Of a DNA stretch of 41,198 nucleotides, positions 34,304 through 41,198 are shown one piece after another. Origin of the DNA: an uncultured Clostridia bacterium (GTDB lineage: Bacteria > Bacillota > Clostridia > Lachnospirales > CAMVHY01); contig CANEHT010000011.1 of the NCBI GenBank assembly GCA_947427385.1, positions 1-41,198 on the forward strand. Reading direction: 5' to 3'. Each line of letters starts with the position of its first letter. Positions within the stretch are counted from its first letter, which is position 1. The notes beneath the pieces are model-generated. The model ran no database searches. It had not been told where the DNA came from and saw only the letters and a list, made by a program, of their open reading frames with translations. The translations under genes were made by a program, and so were the position numbers.

Positions 34304-36379
34304 TTGTCACAAGAAACAATAAATTATGAAACAAAAATTAATGATTTAAAAAAAGCGATGAAAGAAATACTTAATACGTCTATAAATCTTTTGCAGATTT
34401 GTGTAAATAGTAAAATGTTTATTCCTAAACTTAAACCAATTTTTACACGTTATAATATTTCAGAAATGCAGTTTATAGATTATATTATACATATTTTAAT
34501 GTATATAAAAAGAATTTTAAAAGCACAAGGCAAAAATTTTAATTTAAGCTCTAGTACGATGATAGATTTAATAAGTGAAAATAATTTGTTACAACCTATC
34601 ATTGAATTTTTTATTAGTAATGTTTTTAATATAAATGATCCTAATGAGATTTCAAACATCCAGCAACAAATAATTTCGGAATTGAATCAACAAAAATTTG
34701 AATCACAAGATATTTTTCCATTAAAGCAGGGGTTATTTTCACCTATAATGGTTGGATTTTTAGATGTGGACATAATGAATGAAGTTTTCGAGCAAAATTA
34801 TCCACATAATACAAATTTTGATAGCGAAAAATATAAACTTGCTTTTATCTTTGGTGATAGGCAAGAAACAGGATCAGAAGCGAATTTATTTGAAAACACT
34901 GTTGAAATGTATGGTCGTAATCCATTAGAAAATTCAAATTCATCTTTACATCCAACTTCTTTAAATTTTTCAGATAACAAATCGAATATAAATGATTTGT
35001 TTGATTCAACGCCAGAGCCAAAAGAAGTAGGGTTGGAAATAAAAAATTCAAATCTTTTTACTATAAATGAACCTAATAGAAACCAAACTATTGAGCAACA
35101 GATTGAGCAATTAAAAAATGATGTTGCAATTCGTTCAGCTATGCAAGACATTAGTAAATTATTAACTTTAATTAAAATGTTAAACGATATGCGTGATAAA
35201 CTTTCAGAAGTTTTCTCACCGCAAACAATTAAAAACGTAATTAATTTTTTAGAAGATATTTTAAAAAATAATAGTGAAGAAATAAATTCTGTATGCAATA
35301 TAATTCATGAATTCGATGAGATTAATTCTATTAACGTTGTACATTTTTTACATAATTTTTCTAAACACGATCCTTTACTTATGAACGAAAATTTTGATTT
35401 TGAAAAACTGGTTAATTTTATTAATAACGAGTTGCTTAAAAAACCTATATGTTCTCGGAAAAATGTTTCGGAACGTAGGTTTTATTTTAGTAATTTAAAG
35501 GAAGCTATTAAATATAATCTTTCTTTTTTACAACATATGTATTTATTTGAAAAATTTTTGAATGGAATAGAAAAAATTTCGAACAAAACAATTGAAGAAA
35601 TTTTAGAACCTTTAGAACCATATAAATTTGAATTTGTATATGTAACACAAATATTCAATTCAGATAATTTAAATAAACTTCGAAATGAATTAATAATTCC
35701 GGGTAAAGATTATCCAATGGAAAGAACCCAAGATGATTTAAATAGTGAAGGAATCGCAAAATTTGATAATGAATTATGGAATTTACAATATCAAGATAAA
35801 ATTTTATCTCCTAAAGAATATATCTGCATTTCCCAATACTGTGAAAGTATGGTAAATAATAGTGAAATCGAAAAAATAAATCATGTTTGTTCTTTAATTT
35901 CTAATTCACTAAATGGTATTGATAGAACTTTAGTTGATTCTTTGCTTGACTTAGCTTCTCTTTTTCAGCTAAAAGAAATATTTTTTCATATACCTTCAGG
36001 ATTAGTGAATGATTTCATAACTTTTTGGGCATCAAACTATGATATGAATATAAAATTTTTAAACGAAATTGAAGTGTCAAGTAAATTTCAACCAATATTG
36101 AATTTAGCAGAAGCATTAAGCAATTATCATGGCAAACTTTTGAACTATTTTTCAAATGAACAAATAATTAATTTAATTAATTTTATCGGTGATATTTGTG
36201 AAAAAAATAAAATCAATGAAATAAATTCTATAATCAATATGATTAAAGAATTTGATGATATTAATGATATTAGTAATATTATTCATTTTTTACATAATTT
36301 TTCAAGACGTTATCCTGAAGTTATGGGAACAGAACCAATTCCAAAATCAGAAATTGATAAGTCAGAAATAGAACATTAA
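34304..36379 (+). CDS. Unrecognised helical protein with duplicated module (691 aa)
   Basis: I recognise no family. There is no signal peptide or membrane span; the sequence is rich in Asn, Lys and Ile and looks mostly helical. A module of about 82 residues occurs twice, encoded near 35138-35383 and 36077-36325. Both copies contain a FSxxxIxNxINFxxDI segment, an EINSxxNxIxEFDxIN segment and a nearly identical HFLHNFS near the end. A Ser/Asn-rich linker separates the N-terminal domain. The frame opens at GTG 34295, but GAGGAG at 34290-34295 favours TTG 34304 (MSQETINYET). It has its own promoter and terminator. Confidence 0.6.
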   Translation: MSQETINYETKINDLKKAMKEILNTSINLLQICVNSKMFIPKLKPIFTRYNISEMQFIDYIIHILMYIKRILKAQGKNFNLSSSTMIDLISENNLLQPIIEFFISNVFNINDPNEISNIQQQIISELNQQKFESQDIFPLKQGLFSPIMVGFLDVDIMNEVFEQNYPHNTNFDSEKYKLAFIFGDRQETGSEANLFENTVEMYGRNPLENSNSSLHPTSLNFSDNKSNINDLFDSTPEPKEVGLEIKNSNLFTINEPNRNQTIEQQIEQLKNDVAIRSAMQDISKLLTLIKMLNDMRDKLSEVFSPQTIKNVINFLEDILKNNSEEINSVCNIIHEFDEINSINVVHFLHNFSKHDPLLMNENFDFEKLVNFINNELLKKPICSRKNVSERRFYFSNLKEAIKYNLSFLQHMYLFEKFLNGIEKISNKTIEEILEPLEPYKFEFVYVTQIFNSDNLNKLRNELIIPGKDYPMERTQDDLNSEGIAKFDNELWNLQYQDKILSPKEYICISQYCESMVNNSEIEKINHVCSLISNSLNGIDRTLVDSLLDLASLFQLKEIFFHIPSGLVNDFITFWASNYDMNIKFLNEIEVSSKFQPILNLAEALSNYHGKLLNYFSNEQIINLINFIGDICEKNKINEINSIINMIKEFDDINDISNIIHFLHNFSRRYPEVMGTEPIPKSEIDKSEIEH

Positions 36380-36403
36380 AAATTAAGCGTATTAAATAAA
36401 AAG

Positions 36404-36436
36404 AAGCTTTGCATATGTTACGCAAAGCTTTTTTAT
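36404..36436. terminator. Bidirectional terminator
   Basis: AAGCTTTGC (36404-36412) pairs with GCAAAGCTT (36422-36430), followed by T residues and preceded by A residues, between the 691-aa gene and the convergent gyrB. Confidence 0.85.
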
Positions 36437-36451
36437 TTGAAAATTTTTTTA

Positions 36452-38356
<1,905 letters not shown>

Positions 38357-39412
38357 TTACTCTCCATTGAAAAATTTACCGCATTGAACGCGAAAGAACT
38401 TAGCGGCAGTTAAATTTTTTTTAATTAAATTTTCGAGATTATTGCAAGTCAAAACAACTTGAAATTTTTTTACATAATCAATCAAAAAATGGCGACGTGA
38501 TTCATCTAACTCAGACAAAATGTCATCCAAAAGTAAAACAGGAAATTTAGAAGTTGCCTCGTGAATCAAATTAATTTCTGCAAGCTTTAAAGTAAGTGCA
38601 ACGGTTTTTTGTTGACCTTGCGAGCCATAAATTTTTGCTGACTTACCATTTATCTCAAATGTCAAATCATCTTTATGAATGCCGTTTGAAGTCGAACCAT
38701 TAAATATATCATAATCGCGATGCTTTTTTATTTTGGTTGCAAAATCTTCCGATGTTACATTTGGTTTATAAATGACGCGTAAAGTTTCATTTGCATTTGT
38801 GATATGGGAATAAATTTTTGCGGCTTGTTCATTAATTTTTTGGATAAATTTTTCGCGCTCATTAATAATTTTCAAGCCGTGTTCAATTAATTGATTATCC
38901 CAAACGTCAAACATTTCTACGGTCGGATTATTTTTCAAAAACGCATTACGTTGATGCAATATTCGATAATATTGTTTGAGCTTGTAATAGTAAAATTTAT
39001 TTATCTGACAAATTTCAGTATCCATAAACTTTCGACGCGCAGATGGATTTGACTTTATCAATTGCAAATCTTCGGGCGAAAATATTACAATTGGGAGCTT
39101 GCCAAGCAACTCACCGAGTTTAGTTATTTGTGTTCCATTGACAAAAATATTTTTCTTTGCATTCTCAAAATTAACGCAAATAGTTTCGCCATTAAAAAAA
39201 GCTAATTTGACACTTGCGATTGATGAACCAAACTTTATCATTTCCTGTTCGATATTTGTTCGTATCGAGCGCCCTGTTGCACACAAATATAAAGCTTCAA
39301 TCAAATTTGTTTTACCTTGTGCATTTTGACCGTAAAAAATATTTACTGAGTCGGAAAACTCAATTAAAGCTTCATCAATATTTCTGAAATTTTTGAGAAA
39401 TATTTTTTGCAT
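38357..39412 (-). CDS. recF: DNA replication and repair protein RecF
   Basis: The 351-aa SMC-like ATPase helps load RecA at gaps. Walker A is GQNAQGKTNLIEAL (about 30-43), the ABC signature segment reads GSQGQQKTVALTLKLAE, and Walker B is VLLLDDILSELD. The ATG at 39412 shares its A with the dnaN stop codon (TGATG), giving translational coupling; no separate strong ribosome site is seen. A TTG one codon earlier is less likely. Confidence 0.95.
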   Translation of the reverse strand: MQKIFLKNFRNIDEALIEFSDSVNIFYGQNAQGKTNLIEALYLCATGRSIRTNIEQEMIKFGSSIASVKLAFFNGETICVNFENAKKNIFVNGTQITKLGELLGKLPIVIFSPEDLQLIKSNPSARRKFMDTEICQINKFYYYKLKQYYRILHQRNAFLKNNPTVEMFDVWDNQLIEHGLKIINEREKFIQKINEQAAKIYSHITNANETLRVIYKPNVTSEDFATKIKKHRDYDIFNGSTSNGIHKDDLTFEINGKSAKIYGSQGQQKTVALTLKLAEINLIHEATSKFPVLLLDDILSELDESRRHFLIDYVKKFQVVLTCNNLENLIKKNLTAAKFFRVQCGKFFNGE

Positions 39413-40518
39413 CAAACGTTTAATCTCAGTGGCAAAATTAAATATTTGGCGTCAAAATTATCCGACGGTTTTATTATGCACGGATTTAATGAAGTTGTAA
39501 ATTGAACGGTAACATTGTCGCTTTCAATTGCTTTGAGCGCATCGCTTAAATATTTTGGATTAAATGCAATTTCGAGCGGTTCACCGTCAATATCAGCCGA
39601 CATTTCTTCATACGACGCATCTAAATCAGTATTTGATGTAATAATAATTTTATCTTCGTCGAGTTTGAACTTGATAGGATTTTTTTTGTTGTCGGCAGAA
39701 ATTAATGATGCGCGCTCAACACTTTCCAAAAATGCCTCACGATTTACTGTCATGATTGTTTTATAGTCATCAGTGAAAATGTTTTCGTAGTTCAAAAATT
39801 TTCCGTCGATGAGCCGCGTCACAATTTTGCAATCATCTAATTCGAACAATGCTTGTTTGTCTGTAACATAAAACGAAATTTCTTCAGTCTCTGAGTTTGC
39901 AAGAATTCGTGTGATATCGGCTAAAGTTTTGCTTGGGACAACGATACTAATGTCAGGAGAATTTTGCGGCATTGCACAACTTTTAAAAGAAATTCGGAAG
40001 CCATCAAGTGCTACCATATTCATTCTATTATTTTTTATTTCGAGTAATTCACCCATTAAAACTGGTTTTGATTCATCGAGTGAGACTGAAAAAATAGTTT
40101 GTTTAACCATATTTTTGAAATCTTCGGCCGAAATTTTATATGCGTCAGATTTTTCAATTTGCGGTAATGTTGGGAAATCATCGCCGTTTTGACTTGAAAT
40201 TTTAAATTCAGAACGTCCACCTTTTATTACTGTAATATTTTTGTTATTCGAGATTGAGATATTATCATCGGGAAGTTTACGGATTATTTCGGAAAACATT
40301 CTTGCATCTATTGCCAAATTTCCATCTTGTATTACAGTTGCATCGATAGCTGAAGTTTCGATTCCCATTTCGAGATTATTACATAACAATTTAATTTCAT
40401 TATCGTGCGCACGGATTAAAATACATTCCAAAATTGGTAAAGTTGTTTTAGACGGAACAGCTTTTAGTACAATATTAATACCTTCGAGCAATTTTTCTTT
40501 CGAGCAAATTATATTCAT
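39412..40518 (-). CDS. dnaN: DNA polymerase III beta subunit (sliding clamp)
   Basis: The 368-aa protein has the three-domain clamp organisation. Recognisable segments are MNIICSKEKLLEGINIVLKA at the start, the central EISFYVTDKQALFELDD, and the C-terminal NPKYLSDALKAIESDNVTVQF, ending with the LPLRLNV tail that forms the clamp-binding pocket. It tethers the polymerase to DNA. The ATG lies 10 bp after the greA stop, with GAGGT overlapping that stop codon. In most Firmicutes dnaN directly follows dnaA; here greA precedes it instead. Confidence 0.97.
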   Translation of the reverse strand: MNIICSKEKLLEGINIVLKAVPSKTTLPILECILIRAHDNEIKLLCNNLEMGIETSAIDATVIQDGNLAIDARMFSEIIRKLPDDNISISNNKNITVIKGGRSEFKISSQNGDDFPTLPQIEKSDAYKISAEDFKNMVKQTIFSVSLDESKPVLMGELLEIKNNRMNMVALDGFRISFKSCAMPQNSPDISIVVPSKTLADITRILANSETEEISFYVTDKQALFELDDCKIVTRLIDGKFLNYENIFTDDYKTIMTVNREAFLESVERASLISADNKKNPIKFKLDEDKIIITSNTDLDASYEEMSADIDGEPLEIAFNPKYLSDALKAIESDNVTVQFTTSLNPCIIKPSDNFDAKYLILPLRLNV

Positions 40519-40528
40519 AACTGATACC

Positions 40529-41002
40529 TCACATGATTTCTAAAATTTCATACTTAATAATTCCGGAAGGCGAGTTTACATTTACAATATCTTTGGCACA
40601 GTGGCCAATTAATGCGTGGCCAAGAGGTGATTCATTAGATATTTTACCATTTTGGGGATCAGATTCAGTAGAGCCAACAATTGTATAAATAAATTCTTCA
40701 TTGAGTTCGATATCTAATAATTTAATTTTGCTACCGAGACTAATTTTATTTTTATTATTTTCATTTTCAGTAATAACTTCGACATTACGTAACATTTTTT
40801 CGATATTAACGATACGGGCCTCAACGGCAGCTTGTTCTTCTTTTGCGGCATCGTACTCAGCATTTTCAGATAAATCACCTTGACTACGAGCCTCTTTAAT
40901 TTTTTCAGCAATTTCCTTACGGCGATTAATTTTAAGGTCTTGGAGTTCATCTTCAAGATTTTTCAAACCTTCGGCAGTTAGAAGAACTTTTTTCCCAGCC
41001 AT
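40529..41002 (-). CDS. greA: Transcription elongation factor GreA
   Basis: The 157-aa factor restarts backtracked RNA polymerase by stimulating transcript cleavage. The N-terminal coiled coil ends in the acidic tip, seen here as GDLSENAEYDAAKEEQ, and the C-terminal FKBP-like domain carries SPLGHALIGHCAKDIVNVNSP. ATG follows AAGGATG. It heads the greA-dnaN-recF-gyrB run, an unusual partner for the replication genes. Confidence 0.97.
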   Translation of the reverse strand: MAGKKVLLTAEGLKNLEDELQDLKINRRKEIAEKIKEARSQGDLSENAEYDAAKEEQAAVEARIVNIEKMLRNVEVITENENNKNKISLGSKIKLLDIELNEEFIYTIVGSTESDPQNGKISNESPLGHALIGHCAKDIVNVNSPSGIIKYEILEIM

Positions 41003-41097
41003 TTATATCTACATCCTTATAAAATTAATTTAAATGTATGATAACAATTTGCGGGAAGAAAATCAATTTAAATTTTGTAGTAGGTATGAAATTTTTC

Positions 41098-41126
41098 TTG
41101 ACAAAGTAAAGTGATGGATATAAAAT
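41098..41126 (+). promoter_or_regulatory. Promoter of tRNA-Lys
   Basis: A perfect TTGACA (41098-41103) and TAAAAT (41121-41126) are 17 bp apart, ending 13 bp before the tRNA. Confidence 0.8.
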
Positions 41127-41139
41127 AAAAATTTAGTAA

Positions 41140-41198
41140 GCGCCTTTAGCTCAGTTGGTAGAGCAACTGACTCTTAATCAGTGGGTCCAGGGTTCGAG
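41140..41198 (+). tRNA. tRNA-Lys (anticodon CTT), 3' end cut by window
   Basis: The sequence GCGCCTT-TA-GCTC...GAGC, anticodon arm ACTGA/TCAGT enclosing CTCTTAA (anticodon CTT), and the start of a T arm (CCAGG-TTCGAG) fit tRNA-Lys. The acceptor 3' strand lies beyond the window end. Confidence 0.92.

Overview
The window is AT-rich DNA from a spore-forming, anaerobic Firmicute, most likely in class Clostridia. Three things support this: sporulation genes (spoIIIAE-AF-AG-AH, spoIIP and a 24-codon spoVM), a rubrerythrin, and DapL-type lysine/diaminopimelate synthesis with an S-layer-homology surface protein. The SpoIIIAH sequence looks most like those I remember from Lachnospiraceae-type Clostridia, but the family assignment is an inference.

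Layout. 1-2.7 kb: the end of an SLH-anchored surface protein facing a GH18 hydrolase with an SH3 domain. 2.8-3.2 kb: two small ORFs. 3.3-7.0 kb: gyrA-pyrH-frr. 7.2-10.7 kb: a very large unrecognised protein split by a probable frameshift and ending in a hydrophobic hairpin. 10.9-13.2 kb: prs and a NhaC antiporter. 13.3-16.7 kb: NSS transporter, rubrerythrin, a Cys-rich protein and a class-I glutamine amidotransferase. 16.8-18.6 kb: dnaA, a probable oriC with at least five DnaA-box-like 9-mers, a 43-aa membrane protein and spoVM. 18.6-23.5 kb: a Ca2+-type P-ATPase, then two unrecognised hairpin membrane proteins, one with an OTU-like cysteine protease signature. 23.6-26.2 kb: tRNA-Pro, a TIM-barrel protein, spoIIP and an integral membrane protein. 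26.3-27.4 kb: two small unrecognised genes with related 3' flanks. 27.4-29.4 kb: dapF-dapL. 29.5-32.2 kb: spoIIIAE-AH. 32.2-34.1 kb: der-plsY. 34.3-36.4 kb: an unrecognised protein with an internal duplication. 36.4-41.0 kb: greA-dnaN-recF-gyrB. The window ends inside tRNA-Lys.

How the genes fit together. Replication genes (dnaA, dnaN, recF, gyrA, gyrB) lie within about 37 kb but in a dispersed order, with dnaN-recF-gyrB pointing toward the oriC candidate. The sporulation genes cover engulfment (SpoIIP), the mother-cell-to-forespore channel (SpoIIIAE-AH) and coat basement assembly (SpoVM); dapF-dapL feeds peptidoglycan.

The least explained material is a set of six unrecognised genes set singly or in pairs among core genes. 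Three encode a long soluble region, one C-terminal hydrophobic hairpin and a polar tail. One of these is OTU-like, and a separate small protein ends in a CaaX-like Cys-Leu-Ile-Ala. This could be a lineage-specific, perhaps host-directed, protein set, but that is an inference.
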